From Pseudoduganella ginsengisoli (GTDB lineage: Bacteria; Pseudomonadota; Gammaproteobacteria; Burkholderiales; Burkholderiaceae_D): a stretch of DNA of 64,000 nt. The notes beneath the pieces are model-generated. The model worked only from the letters and a program-made list of their open reading frames with translations, was not told the DNA's origin and made no database searches. Below are positions 14,993 to 24,304 of this stretch, in pieces. The stretch lies in NCBI RefSeq assembly GCF_009720865.1, contig NZ_WNLA01000013.1, positions 124,001 to 188,000 of the forward strand, given 5' to 3'. Each line of letters starts with the position of its first letter. The stretch's first letter is position 1. Position numbers and translations under genes: made by a program.

Positions 14993-16315
14993 TTACTTTG
15001 CGATGGCCGCAAACGCCGCGAAATACTCGGGGAACGTCTTGGCCACGCACTTCGGATCATTGATGCGCATAGTGTTGCCATTGCGCAACTTACCGTTCAG
15101 CGAGGCCAGCGAGAAGCACATGGCCATGCGGTGGTCGTCATACGTATCGATGGCGGCCGTGCCGATCTGCGCCGGCGGCGTGACTTTCAGGTAGTCCGGG
15201 CCTTCTTCAATGATGGCGCCGACTTTGCGCAATTCCGTCGCCATGGCGGCAATCCGGTCGGTTTCCTTCACGCGCCAGCTGGCGATGTTGCGCAGCGTCG
15301 TCGTGCCGTCGGCAAACAGCGCGGCGACAGCAATCGTCATGGCCGCATCCGGGATATGGTTGAAGTCCATATCGACCGCTTTCAACGGCGCGTCAGCCGA
15401 CGCTTCGATCCAGTTGTCGCCCATCGTGATCTTCGCGCCCATTTGCTGCAAGGCTTCCGCAAAGCGCACGTCGCCCTGGATCGACTGGCTGCCCACGCCT
15501 TCCACGCGCACCGGGCCGCCCGAAATCGCACCGGCCGCCAGGAAATACGACGCGGACGATGCATCGCCTTCCACGTGGATCACGCCTGGGCTCTGGTATT
15601 GCTGGCCCGCGCGGATCGTAAATGCCTGCCAGCCATCCTGCTCGACTTGTACGCCAAAGCGGCGCATCAGGTTCAGCGTGATTTCAATGTAGGGCTTGGA
15701 AATCAGTTCGCCCACCACGGCGATGGTGATGTCGTGCGTGCGCGCCATCAGCGGCGCGACCATCAGCAGCGCCGTCAGGAACTGGCTCGACACATCGCCG
15801 CGCACGGACAGGCGCGATTGCGTGAACTGGCCCGCGTGGATGTGCAATGGCGGATACCCCTTGTTGCCGGTGTAGTCAATCTTCGCCCCCACGTCATTCA
15901 ACGCATCGACCAGATCGCCAATCGGGCGCTCGTGCATGCGCGGCACGCCATGCACCGTGTATTCACCGCCAATTACGGCCAGCGCCGCCGTCAGCGGACG
16001 GATCGCCGTGCCGGCATTGCCCATGAACAGGTCCGCCGTGCGGTTCGGGAACGAACCGGCGCCGCCCTGCACCGTGTGCACGGTATGGCTGCCGTCCTGC
16101 TTCTCATCCCACGCTATGCCCAGCGAACGCAGCGCGTTCAGCATCACGTGCGTATCGTCGGACGCCAGCAGGTCGATGACTTCGGTCGTGCCTTGCGCCA
16201 GCGCGGCCAGCAGCAAGATACGGTTGGAAATGCTTTTCGACCCAGGCAGGCGCACCGTGCCTTGGGCGCGGGCGGCGGGTTGCAAATCTATGTATTCCGG
16301 GTACTGCGTGCTCAT
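14993..16315 (-). CDS. aroA: 3-phosphoshikimate 1-carboxyvinyltransferase (EPSP synthase)
   Basis: 440 residues. It joins shikimate-3-phosphate and PEP in the shikimate pathway and is the glyphosate target. Seen: VRLPGSKSISNRILLLAALA (PEP/S3P site), FMGNAGTAIRPLTAALAV, DVSSQFLTALLM and the C-terminal YDDHRMAMCFSLA. The NAGTAxRPL loop keeps the Gly, Thr and Pro of the sensitive class I type. The stop of tyrA is 9 bp upstream. Part of a chain of aromatic amino acid genes. Confidence 0.97.
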   Translation of the reverse strand: MSTQYPEYIDLQPAARAQGTVRLPGSKSISNRILLLAALAQGTTEVIDLLASDDTHVMLNALRSLGIAWDEKQDGSHTVHTVQGGAGSFPNRTADLFMGNAGTAIRPLTAALAVIGGEYTVHGVPRMHERPIGDLVDALNDVGAKIDYTGNKGYPPLHIHAGQFTQSRLSVRGDVSSQFLTALLMVAPLMARTHDITIAVVGELISKPYIEITLNLMRRFGVQVEQDGWQAFTIRAGQQYQSPGVIHVEGDASSASYFLAAGAISGGPVRVEGVGSQSIQGDVRFAEALQQMGAKITMGDNWIEASADAPLKAVDMDFNHIPDAAMTIAVAALFADGTTTLRNIASWRVKETDRIAAMATELRKVGAIIEEGPDYLKVTPPAQIGTAAIDTYDDHRMAMCFSLASLNGKLRNGNTMRINDPKCVAKTFPEYFAAFAAIAK

Positions 16316-16323
16316 GCTCTATC

Positions 16324-17232
16324 CTATTCTGCCAAATCTTTGGGTGGCGGCGCTTCCGCCGTTTCAATGGCGGCGATCCACCGTTCGCGCGCTTCGCGCG
16401 CATTGCTGTACACGGCTTCCAGTCCCTTGCCGTCGCCGGCCGCCAGTTGTGCGCGCACTGCCGCCAGTTGCGCCATGTACGCGTCGAGCTCCGCCAACAG
16501 TGCTTCCTGGTTGGCCAGGCTGATGTCACGCCACATTTCCGGCGATGAACCGGCAATGCGGGTGAAATCGCGGAAACCGCTGGCCGCGTACTGGAACAGT
16601 AAATCCGCGTGCGGCTTGCGAGCGATATCATCGACCAGCGCAAAAGCCAGCAAGTGCGGCAAATGGCTGACCGACGCGAATACTTTATCGTGTTCCTGCG
16701 GCGACAGGCGGTGAATGATGGCGCCGCACAGGCGCCATGCTTCAGCCACCCGTTCCACATCGGCTGCACTGTTTTCCGGTACAGGCGTCAGCACGACTTT
16801 TTTGCCGCGGTACAGGTCGGGGATGGCCGCATCGGGGCCATTGGTTTCACGTCCGGCAATCGGGTGGCCCGGCACGAACTGGCTGATACGGCTGCCCAAT
16901 ACTTTGCGGGCGGCTTCCGTCACATCGGTCTTGGTGCTGCCGGCGTCCGTGACCACGGTATGCGGCTCCAGGTGCGGCAACAGCGACGACAGGATAGGCC
17001 CTGTCTGCGCTACAGGCGCCGCCAGCAGCACCAGGTCGGCGCCTTTGACAGCTTCGGCGACGTCGTCGCCGATGGCATCGATAATGCCCAATTCCCTGGC
17101 GCGTTCCAGCGATGTGCGGGAACGGCCCAGTCCAACAACCGTGCGCACCGCGCCAGCCTGCTTCAGCGCCCGCGCAAACGAGCCGCCGATCAGGCCGACG
17201 CCGGAAATCACGACTTTGTCGAACTTCGTCAT
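16324..17232 (-). CDS. tyrA: prephenate dehydrogenase
   Basis: 302 residues. NAD(P)-dependent oxidative decarboxylation of prephenate to 4-hydroxyphenylpyruvate for tyrosine. The Rossmann motif VVISGVGLIGGSFARALKQAG opens the protein. Catalytic-region sequences VTDAGSTKTDV, FVPGHPIAGRETNGPDAA and SVSHLPHLLAFALVD follow. There is no chorismate mutase or ACT domain. The ATG overlaps the hisC stop by 4 bp (17229-17232), which suggests coupling. Confidence 0.95.
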   Translation of the reverse strand: MTKFDKVVISGVGLIGGSFARALKQAGAVRTVVGLGRSRTSLERARELGIIDAIGDDVAEAVKGADLVLLAAPVAQTGPILSSLLPHLEPHTVVTDAGSTKTDVTEAARKVLGSRISQFVPGHPIAGRETNGPDAAIPDLYRGKKVVLTPVPENSAADVERVAEAWRLCGAIIHRLSPQEHDKVFASVSHLPHLLAFALVDDIARKPHADLLFQYAASGFRDFTRIAGSSPEMWRDISLANQEALLAELDAYMAQLAAVRAQLAAGDGKGLEAVYSNAREARERWIAAIETAEAPPPKDLAE

Positions 17233-18341
17233 GCTTCACCCAGCGCCTTTTGCAAGGCCGCGATCAGCACGGCATTTTCCTGCGGCAGGCCGATGGAAAT
17301 GCGCAGCCACTCAGGCAAGCCATAATTGCCAACCGGGCGCACGATCACGCCCTGCTTCAGCAGCGCCAGGTTGACGCGGGCGCCCGCTTGCGGATCTTCG
17401 CCGACTTTCACCAGCACGAAGTTGCCGTACGATGGCACGTATTCCAGGTTCATTTGCTCGAACGCTTCGACGAATTGTTCATAGCCGGCCGCGTTGTTGC
17501 GGGCGCCCTTTTCAAGGAATGCCGCATCATTCAGCGCGGCAATCGCGGCAGCTTGCGCCAGCGAGTTCACGTTGAATGGCTGGCGCACGCGGTTCATCAA
17601 GTCCGTCAGCTTGGGCTGCGCAATCGAGAAGCCCACGCGCAAGCCGGCCAGGCCATACGCCTTGGAGAACGTGCGCGACACCAGCAAGTTCGGGTATTGC
17701 TTGACCCACGCGGCGGAATCATACTGGTCTTCCGGCTTCAGGTATTCGTTGTACGCTTCATCGAGCACGACGACCACATTGGCCGGCACTTTTTTCAGGA
17801 ACGCTTCAATTTGCGGGCCCGGGATGAACGTGCCGGTCGGGTTATTGGGGTTGGCAATGAACACCAGTTTGGTCTCGCCATCGATGGCAGCCAGCATGGC
17901 GTCCAGGTCATGGCCGTAATCCTTGGCCGGCACCACGATGTGGCGCGCGCCCAAACCTTGCGTTGCCAGCGCATACACGGCAAACGAATACTGCGCATAG
18001 ACTATGCCCTCGCTTCGCTGGACGAAGGCTTTGGCCGCCAGTTCCAGGATATCGTTGGAGCCATTGCCCAGCGTGATCCAGTCAGCCGGCACGTCATAGC
18101 GCTTGGACAGCGCAGCTTTCAATTCAAAGCCGTTGGCATCCGGGTAGCGGCCCAATTCCGCAGCGGCAGCCGCCATGGCGTCCTTGGCGGAATCCGGCAC
18201 GCCGAACGGGTTTTCATTGGACGCCAGTTTGACGATATTGGCTTCATCGAGGCCGAACTCGCGCGCCACTTCAGAGATAGGCTTGCCCGCCTGGTATGGG
18301 GCGATGGCGCGGACGTAATCAGGACCGAATTCTTTCGACAT
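17229..18341 (-). CDS. hisC: histidinol-phosphate aminotransferase
   Basis: 370 residues. PLP aminotransferase of fold type I. Signatures are LASNENPFGVP, SNDILELAAKAF, FIANPNNPTGTFIPG, VVLDEAYNEYL and the PLP lysine in SRTFSKAYGLAGLRVGF. The position between pheA and tyrA suggests it may also serve as an aromatic aminotransferase, as with second hisC copies in many Burkholderiales; that is inference from context. It lies 22 bp after pheA. Confidence 0.94.
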   Translation of the reverse strand: MSKEFGPDYVRAIAPYQAGKPISEVAREFGLDEANIVKLASNENPFGVPDSAKDAMAAAAAELGRYPDANGFELKAALSKRYDVPADWITLGNGSNDILELAAKAFVQRSEGIVYAQYSFAVYALATQGLGARHIVVPAKDYGHDLDAMLAAIDGETKLVFIANPNNPTGTFIPGPQIEAFLKKVPANVVVVLDEAYNEYLKPEDQYDSAAWVKQYPNLLVSRTFSKAYGLAGLRVGFSIAQPKLTDLMNRVRQPFNVNSLAQAAAIAALNDAAFLEKGARNNAAGYEQFVEAFEQMNLEYVPSYGNFVLVKVGEDPQAGARVNLALLKQGVIVRPVGNYGLPEWLRISIGLPQENAVLIAALQKALGEA

Positions 18342-18363
18342 GTATTAAAACCTTTGAAATGCT

Positions 18364-19437
18364 TTACGTGAGACTGACTGGATAAGAACCCAGCAACTTG
18401 AAGAACGCCGCTTCGTCCTTCAATTCCGCCATGGCCTTGGCAACGGACTCGTTGTGGATATGGCCTTCCACGTCGACATAGAAATAGTATTCCCACGTCC
18501 CCATGCGGGCCGGACGCGATTCAAAGCGCGTCATCGACACGCCGTGTTTCGCCAGCGGCGCCAGCAACTGGTACACGGCGCCCGCCTTGTTCGGCACGGC
18601 CAGGACGATGGATGTCTGGTCTTTACCGGACGGCAGCGTCTGCAACTGGCCAATGATGGCAAAGCGCGTGCGGTTGTGCGGGTCGTCCTGGATGTGCGGC
18701 TTGACGACGCCCAGCTTGTAGCGGGTGCCGGCAATTTCACTGGCAATGGCCGCCATGGCCGGATCGTCGCCCGCCATGCGCGCCGCTTCCGCGTTGGACG
18801 CCACGGCGCGGCGCTCGATGTTCGGGTAATTCTGGTTCAGCCACACCTGGCATTGCGCCAGCGCCTGCGAATGCGCGCAAATGACTTTGACGCCATCCAT
18901 CGAACCGGTCTTGGACATCAGGCTGTGATGCACGGGAATCGCCACTTCGCCGGAAATCAGCAGCGTGGTTTGCAGCATCAAGTCCAACGTGCGGTTGATC
19001 GCGCCTTCGGACGAATTTTCCACCGGCACCACGCCAAATTCCGCCGTTCCCGCCTCGGTGGCGCGGAACACTTCATCGATCGACGCGCACGGCAAGCCTT
19101 CCACGGCGGTGCCGAATTGCTGGTATACGGCTTGTTCGCTGAACGTGCCGGCCGGGCCCAGGTACGCCACCGTCACGCGCTTTTCCAGCGCGCGGCAAGC
19201 CGACATGATTTCGCGGAAGATGGTTTGCACGTCAAACGACACCATCGGGCCAGGGTTGCGCTCGGCCACGCCGCGCAGCACTTGCGCTTCACGCTCAGGG
19301 CGGAACACGGGCGCATTGGTTTCAGCTTTGACGTGCCCGACTTCCTGCGCGACCTTGGCGCGCTCATTCAGCAGGGTCAATATCTGCGCGTCGATCGCAT
19401 CGATCTTTTCGCGCAGCGGTTTTAATTTATCAGTCAT
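18364..19437 (-). CDS. pheA: chorismate mutase / prephenate dehydratase (P-protein)
   Basis: 357 residues. An N-terminal AroQ chorismate mutase (LKPLREKIDAIDAQILTLLNERAKVAQEVGHVK) is joined to prephenate dehydratase (VAYLGPAGTFSEQAVYQQFG, then VVPVENSSEGAINRTLDLML). A C-terminal ACT domain contains the Phe-sensing ESRP motif (MTRFESRPARMGTWEYYFYVD). It makes phenylpyruvate and should be feedback-inhibited by phenylalanine. It lies 12 bp after serC. Confidence 0.97.
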   Translation of the reverse strand: MTDKLKPLREKIDAIDAQILTLLNERAKVAQEVGHVKAETNAPVFRPEREAQVLRGVAERNPGPMVSFDVQTIFREIMSACRALEKRVTVAYLGPAGTFSEQAVYQQFGTAVEGLPCASIDEVFRATEAGTAEFGVVPVENSSEGAINRTLDLMLQTTLLISGEVAIPVHHSLMSKTGSMDGVKVICAHSQALAQCQVWLNQNYPNIERRAVASNAEAARMAGDDPAMAAIASEIAGTRYKLGVVKPHIQDDPHNRTRFAIIGQLQTLPSGKDQTSIVLAVPNKAGAVYQLLAPLAKHGVSMTRFESRPARMGTWEYYFYVDVEGHIHNESVAKAMAELKDEAAFFKLLGSYPVSLT

Positions 19438-19449
19438 GTTCAGCCGGGA

Positions 19450-20532
19450 CTAGCGTCCCGCAAATTCGTTGAGGTAATCGACAAGGGCTTGGACACCCTC
19501 GATTGGCATCGCGTTATAGATCGATGCACGCATACCGCCGACGGACTTGTGGCCCTTCAGTTGCAGCAGGCCGCGCGCTTTGGCGCCGGCCAGGAATGCT
19601 TCATTCTTGCTTTCGTCGCGCAGGTAGAACGGTACGTTCATGCGCGAGCGGTATTCAGGTTGCACACGATTCTGGTAAAAATCGTCCGCGTCGAGCGCCG
19701 CGTATAGCAGCTTGGCTTTTTCAATGTTGCGGCGTTCCATCTCGGCCACGCCGCCCTGGCGCTTGAGCCACTGGAACACCAGGCCGGCAATATAAATGCC
19801 GTAGGTGGGCGGCGTGTTGTACATCGATTCATTGTCCGCCACGTTTTTAAAGTCAAACGCGGACGGGCAGTATGGCAGCGCCTTGCCGATCAAGTCATCG
19901 CGCACGATGACGACGGTGACGCCTGCCGGGCCGATATTTTTCTGCGCGCCGCCGAAGATCAATCCGTATTTCGACACATCGACCGGGCGCGACAAAATGT
20001 GCGACGACATATCGGCCACCAGCACGGTATCGCCCTGCACTTCCGGCACGAAGCCGATTTCCACGCCATCGATGGTTTCGTTGGTGCACAGGTGCAGGTA
20101 CGATGCGCCCGGCGTCAGTTTCCATTCCGATTGCGGCGGCACGAAGGTATAGCCATTGTCCTTGGCGGATGCCGCGACATGGACGTTCGCGTAACGCGCT
20201 GCTTCCTTGATGGACTTCGACGACCACGAACCGGTCTGCACGAAGTCGATGGTGGCGCCTTCCTTGCCCACGAGGTTCATCGGGATCACGGCGTTTTGCG
20301 ACAAGCCGCCGCCCTGCATGAACAGGATCTTGTAGTTATCCGGCACCGCCAGCAGCTCGCGCAAATCACGCTCGGCCTGGCGGTAAATCGAAATAAATTC
20401 CGGGCCGCGGTGGCTCATTTCCATGACGGACATCCCGCTGCCATGCCAGTCCAGCATTTCAGCGGCGGCTTGCGCCAGCACTTCTTTCGGTAAAACGGCT
20501 GGGCCGGCGGAGAAGTTATAGATGTTCGTCAC
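19450..20532 (-). CDS. serC: phosphoserine aminotransferase
   Basis: 360 residues. PLP enzyme of the serine and pyridoxine pathways. Seen: NIYNFSAGPAVLPKEVLAQA, GMSVMEMSHRGPEFISIY, FMQGGGLSQNAVIPMNL, VADMSSHILSRPVDVSKYG and the PLP lysine in IFGGAQKNIGPAGVTVVIVR. The gyrA-serC-pheA-hisC-tyrA-aroA-cmk-rpsA order is standard for this group. The DUF2059 gene lies 24 bp upstream. Confidence 0.97.
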   Translation of the reverse strand: MTNIYNFSAGPAVLPKEVLAQAAAEMLDWHGSGMSVMEMSHRGPEFISIYRQAERDLRELLAVPDNYKILFMQGGGLSQNAVIPMNLVGKEGATIDFVQTGSWSSKSIKEAARYANVHVAASAKDNGYTFVPPQSEWKLTPGASYLHLCTNETIDGVEIGFVPEVQGDTVLVADMSSHILSRPVDVSKYGLIFGGAQKNIGPAGVTVVIVRDDLIGKALPYCPSAFDFKNVADNESMYNTPPTYGIYIAGLVFQWLKRQGGVAEMERRNIEKAKLLYAALDADDFYQNRVQPEYRSRMNVPFYLRDESKNEAFLAGAKARGLLQLKGHKSVGGMRASIYNAMPIEGVQALVDYLNEFAGR

Positions 20533-20556
20533 TGACTCAATTCCTTTAAAAAAGTG

Positions 20557-21096
20557 TTACTTGCCCAGCTCAGCGGCCATGCCTTCAATCATCTTGGCCA
20601 TGCGCGGCAGGACAACCTTCTGGCTGGCTTGCATGGATTCCTGCATCAGCTGCGGCATCTTGGTCAGCATCTTAGCGCCGACCGGGCTGCGGTAAAACGC
20701 GATGACCTGCTTCATCTCGTCTTCAGTGAAGTTGCGCGCATAGATGGCCACGGTTTCCGCTTCCAGCTCTTCCAGCATTTTTGAATCGCTGAGGGTTTTA
20801 TTCATGGCAGCCACCGTACTTGGCAGCGTCTTTTCCATGTCAGCCAGAGCCTTGCGCGCCTGCTCGGGACTCAGTTTCTTGCTGTCGATGGCAACTTGCA
20901 TCATCTGGCGCATCATGCCTGGCAACTGCTGCGACATTTGCTGCAACGACGCCTGCGTCACGGCGCGCATATTCATCACGGCCATCAATTCTTTGGCAGC
21001 GGCAACCGTCTTGTCATTTGCCCCGGTATCGGCCGCATACACGGATGCGGCGGGAACCGCCAGCGCCAGTACGGCAGCTGCAATCAATTTCTTCAT
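20557..21096 (-). CDS. exported DUF2059 domain protein
   Basis: 179 residues. Signal peptide MKKLIAAAVLALAVPAASVYA. A helical protein with the DUF2059 signature FTEDEMKQVIAFYRSPVGAKMLTKMPQLMQES near the C-terminus. It is probably periplasmic, and no molecular function is known to me. It lies between gyrA and serC. An ATG 18 bases upstream is in frame, but the signal peptide begins at 21096. Confidence 0.85.
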   Translation of the reverse strand: MKKLIAAAVLALAVPAASVYAADTGANDKTVAAAKELMAVMNMRAVTQASLQQMSQQLPGMMRQMMQVAIDSKKLSPEQARKALADMEKTLPSTVAAMNKTLSDSKMLEELEAETVAIYARNFTEDEMKQVIAFYRSPVGAKMLTKMPQLMQESMQASQKVVLPRMAKMIEGMAAELGK

Positions 21097-21119
21097 CAAC
21101 TTTTCCTTATGCAAAAAGA

Positions 21120-21176
21120 AACAGGGCCAGCATCATTGTCGCATTAATCTGCGTCAATGACACCGGCCCTGTTATA
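21120..21176. terminator. long hairpin between gyrA and the DUF2059 gene
   Basis: AACAGGGCC at the left pairs with GGCCCTGTT at the right. Inside, CATTGTCGC and GCGTCAATG pair with two mismatches, giving a stem of about 50 nt. There is only a short U-rich flank (TATATAA), so it could be a terminator for gyrA or a processing hairpin. A second short inverted repeat, TATAAGC...GCTTATA, lies at about 21174-21196. Confidence 0.5.
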
Positions 21177-21218
21177 TAAGCTACTTCTAAGCTTATACCT
21201 CAGCCGAGTAAGCCCGGC

Positions 21219-23858
21219 TTACTCCGCTGCTGGCTCCGCTGGCGCTTCCGCAGCGTCGCCGCCTTCGCCTTCCGTTTCATCGATATCCGATTCCACGATA
21301 CGCTGCAGGCCCGACAGGCTGGTGCCATCTTCCACGGCAATCAGGGTCACACCCTGCGTTGCGCGGCCCATTTCGCGGATTTCCGCGACGCGGGTACGGA
21401 TCAGCACGCCACCGGTCGTGATCAGCATGATTTCATCGGTCGGGGTCACCAGGGTAGCGGCAACCACTTTACCGTTACGCTCCGACGTCTGGATCGCGAT
21501 CATGCCCTTGGTGCCGCGGCCGTGGCGCGTGTATTCCGTGATCGGCGTACGCTTGCCATAACCGTTTTCCGTTGCAGTCAGCACCGACTGCTGTTCGTTT
21601 TCAGCGACCAGCAGCGCAATCACGTTCTGGCCTTCGTCCAGGTTCATGCCGCGCACGCCGCGCGCCGTACGGCCCATCGGACGCACGTCGTTTTCATCGA
21701 AGCGCACGGCTTTGCCGGCATCCGAGAACAGCATCACGTCATGCTTGCCGTCGGTCAGCGCCGCGCCGATCAGGAAGTCGCCTTCATCCAGGTCAACGGC
21801 AATGATGCCGGCCTTGCGTGGATTGCTGAAGTCTTTCAGCGGCGTCTTTTTCACGGTGCCCAGGCTGGTGGACATGAACACGTAGTGATCTTCCGGGAAC
21901 GTGCGGTTTTCGCCGGACAGCGGCAGCACCACGGTGATCTTTTCGTTTTCCTGCAGCGGGAACATGTTGACGATCGGCTTGCCGCGCGACGTGCGCGAGC
22001 CTTGCGGCACTTCCCACACCTTCAGCCAGTACATGCGGCCACGGTTCGAGAAGCACAGGATGTAATCGTGCGTGTTGGCGATGAACAGCTGGTCGATCCA
22101 GTCTTCATCCTTGGTCGCCATGGCCTGCTTGCCGCGGCCGCCGCGCTTCTGTGCGCGGTATTCGGAAATCGGCTGGGCTTTCATATAACCCATGTGCGAC
22201 AGCGTCACCACCATGTCTTGCGGCGTGATGAGGTCTTCGGTTTCCAGTTCGGACGCGTTGTGCTCGATATTGGAACGGCGTGCATCTTTTTCGCCGTATT
22301 CATTCTTGCACAGCACCATTTCGTCGTGAATGATGGCCGTGACGCGGGCCGGCTTGGCCAGGATGTCCAGCAAGTCGGCGATTTGCGCCATCACGTCTTT
22401 GTATTCGTTGACGATCTTGTCCTGTTCCAGGCCGGTCAGGCGCTGCAGGCGCATTTGCAGGATTTCCTGCGCCTGGTCGTCGGACAGCTTGTACAGGCCG
22501 TCGGATTGCAAGCCGTAATGCTTCGGCAAGTGTTCCGGACGGAAGGCATCGGCGCCCGCCTGGCCTTCTTCACCCGTACGCGCCAGCATTTCGCGCACCA
22601 GCGACGAATCCCAGGCACGCGCCATCAGTTCGGTTTTTGCCAGCGGCGGCGTTGGCGCGGCCTTGATGATGGCAATGAAGTCATCGATGTTGGCCAGCGC
22701 AACGGCCAAACCTTCCAGCACGTGGCCGCGTTCGCGCGCCTTGCGCAGTTCGAACACGGTACGGCGCGTCACCACTTCGCGGCGATGCGACAGGAAGGTC
22801 GACAGCATGTCCTTCAAGTTCATCAGCTTCGGCTGGCCATCGACCAGCGCCACCATGTTCATGCCGAACGTGTCTTGCAGCTGGGTCTGCTTGTACAGGT
22901 TGTTCAGCACGACTTCCGGCACTTCGCCACGCTTCAGCTCGATGACCACGCGCATGCCCGACTTGTCGGACTCGTCGCGGATGTCGGAAATCCCTTCGAG
23001 CTTCTTGTCGCGCACGTTTTCAGCAATGCGCTCCAGCAGCGACTTCTTGTTGACTTGATATGGCAGCTCATCAACGATGATGGCGGTACGGCCGCCTTCT
23101 TTGCCAAACTCCTCGAAGTGGGTCTTGGCGCGCATGACGACGCGGCCACGGCCCGTGCGGTAACCGTCGCGCACACCGGACACGCCATAAATCGTGCCGC
23201 CGGTCGGGAAGTCAGGCGCCGGGATCAGTTCGATCAATTCATCGATCGTGCAATCCGGATTGGCCAGCACGTGCAGTGCGCCATCGATGACTTCCGTAAT
23301 GTTGTGCGGAGGAATATTGGTCGCCATACCCACCGCGATACCGGACGAACCGTTAATCAGCAGGTTAGGGATACGGGTCGGCAATACAGTCGGCTCTTTT
23401 TCCTTGCCGTCATAGTTCGGCGCGAAGTCGACCGTGTCTTTATCGATGTCCGCCAGCATTTCGCCGGCGATCTTGTCCAGGCGGCACTCCGTGTAACGCA
23501 TCGCCGCCGCGTTGTCGCCGTCGATGGAACCAAAGTTGCCCTGGCCGTCCACCAGCATGTAACGCAGCGAAAAGTCCTGCGCCATACGCACCAGCGTGTC
23601 GTAAATCGACGCGTCGCCGTGCGGGTGGTACTTACCCATGACTTCACCCACGACACGGGCGCATTTCACGTAAGGACGGTTCCACACGTTGTTCAGTTCG
23701 TGCATCCCGAACAGGACGCGGCGGTGTACCGGCTTCAGGCCGTCGCGCGCATCCGGCAAGGCACGGCCCACGATCACGCTCATGGCGTAATCGAGGTAGC
23801 TCTTGCGCATCTCTTCTTCGAGGGAAATTGGGATTGTTTCTTTTGCGAATTGATCCAT
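21219..23858 (-). CDS. gyrA: DNA gyrase subunit A
   Basis: 879 residues. Supercoiling type II topoisomerase subunit. The catalytic Tyr122 lies in AAAMRYTECRL. The quinolone-determining region is HPHGDASIYDTLVRMAQ, in exact register with E. coli numbering: Ala83, Ser84 and Asp87. The C-terminal beta-pinwheel contains the GyrA box, in KRGGRGKQAM (Q-R-G-G-R-G-type with K). The tail is acidic (EGEGGDAAEAPAEPAAE). The Ala83, where E. coli has Ser83, is notable. Confidence 0.98.
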   Translation of the reverse strand: MDQFAKETIPISLEEEMRKSYLDYAMSVIVGRALPDARDGLKPVHRRVLFGMHELNNVWNRPYVKCARVVGEVMGKYHPHGDASIYDTLVRMAQDFSLRYMLVDGQGNFGSIDGDNAAAMRYTECRLDKIAGEMLADIDKDTVDFAPNYDGKEKEPTVLPTRIPNLLINGSSGIAVGMATNIPPHNITEVIDGALHVLANPDCTIDELIELIPAPDFPTGGTIYGVSGVRDGYRTGRGRVVMRAKTHFEEFGKEGGRTAIIVDELPYQVNKKSLLERIAENVRDKKLEGISDIRDESDKSGMRVVIELKRGEVPEVVLNNLYKQTQLQDTFGMNMVALVDGQPKLMNLKDMLSTFLSHRREVVTRRTVFELRKARERGHVLEGLAVALANIDDFIAIIKAAPTPPLAKTELMARAWDSSLVREMLARTGEEGQAGADAFRPEHLPKHYGLQSDGLYKLSDDQAQEILQMRLQRLTGLEQDKIVNEYKDVMAQIADLLDILAKPARVTAIIHDEMVLCKNEYGEKDARRSNIEHNASELETEDLITPQDMVVTLSHMGYMKAQPISEYRAQKRGGRGKQAMATKDEDWIDQLFIANTHDYILCFSNRGRMYWLKVWEVPQGSRTSRGKPIVNMFPLQENEKITVVLPLSGENRTFPEDHYVFMSTSLGTVKKTPLKDFSNPRKAGIIAVDLDEGDFLIGAALTDGKHDVMLFSDAGKAVRFDENDVRPMGRTARGVRGMNLDEGQNVIALLVAENEQQSVLTATENGYGKRTPITEYTRHGRGTKGMIAIQTSERNGKVVAATLVTPTDEIMLITTGGVLIRTRVAEIREMGRATQGVTLIAVEDGTSLSGLQRIVESDIDETEGEGGDAAEAPAEPAAE

Positions 23859-24304
23859 TGGCGGGTCGTCTGTTCTTTGCTGAGGTTGGCTTATCTGACG
23901 CGGGCCTGGCGAGGATGCCTGGCCGCGCTCAAAGACAAGCGTACGATTTTAGCATGCGCGCCCGCCCTACCGCGAGATTCCGCACCGTGGAGGGGCTGCT
24001 TATTACTGCACCGGGTGGATGAAAGCAAGGATGCGAGTCACGAACTTGAAATATTTCCTATTTATTATCGCGGAATACGTATAAATACCGTTGCATAAAC
24101 ACAACATTTTGGTAAGATGCGTACCGGATTCATTTTGGACCGTTCGTATTCTTTTTCGTCCCCTATGGCAAAATGGACGAGAAGTTAATTGATAGTTTCG
24201 CAATCGGGAACCGGCGCGACGCAGGGGCGTATGGTAGGATGCGCCCAGTTAATACAACGTTGCGCAGTTTTTACTGCGGATAACACCCCGAAAGGAAGAA
24301 AAAT
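23859..24304. other. 446-bp intergenic region between divergent gyrA and ompA
   Basis: No credible gene on either strand. The middle (about 24045-24130) is clearly AT-rich. A short CGCAG-loop-CTGCG hairpin lies at 24264-24279, and AAAGGAAG just before the ompA ATG is a good ribosome binding site. Promoters for both genes must lie here. Confidence 0.7.
24091..24118 (+). promoter_or_regulatory. candidate sigma-70 promoter for ompA
   Basis: TTGCAT (24091-24096) and TAAGAT (24113-24118) with a 16-bp spacer. It would give a leader of about 180 nt before ompA. Read by eye, not tested. Confidence 0.35.

Noticed and set aside
15131..16714. 527-codon frame on the plus strand over aroA
   Set aside because: Arg/His-rich antisense shadow of aroA and tyrA.
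21522..24098. 858-codon frame on the plus strand over gyrA
   Set aside because: Antisense shadow of gyrA caused by GC-rich codon use; no family resemblance.
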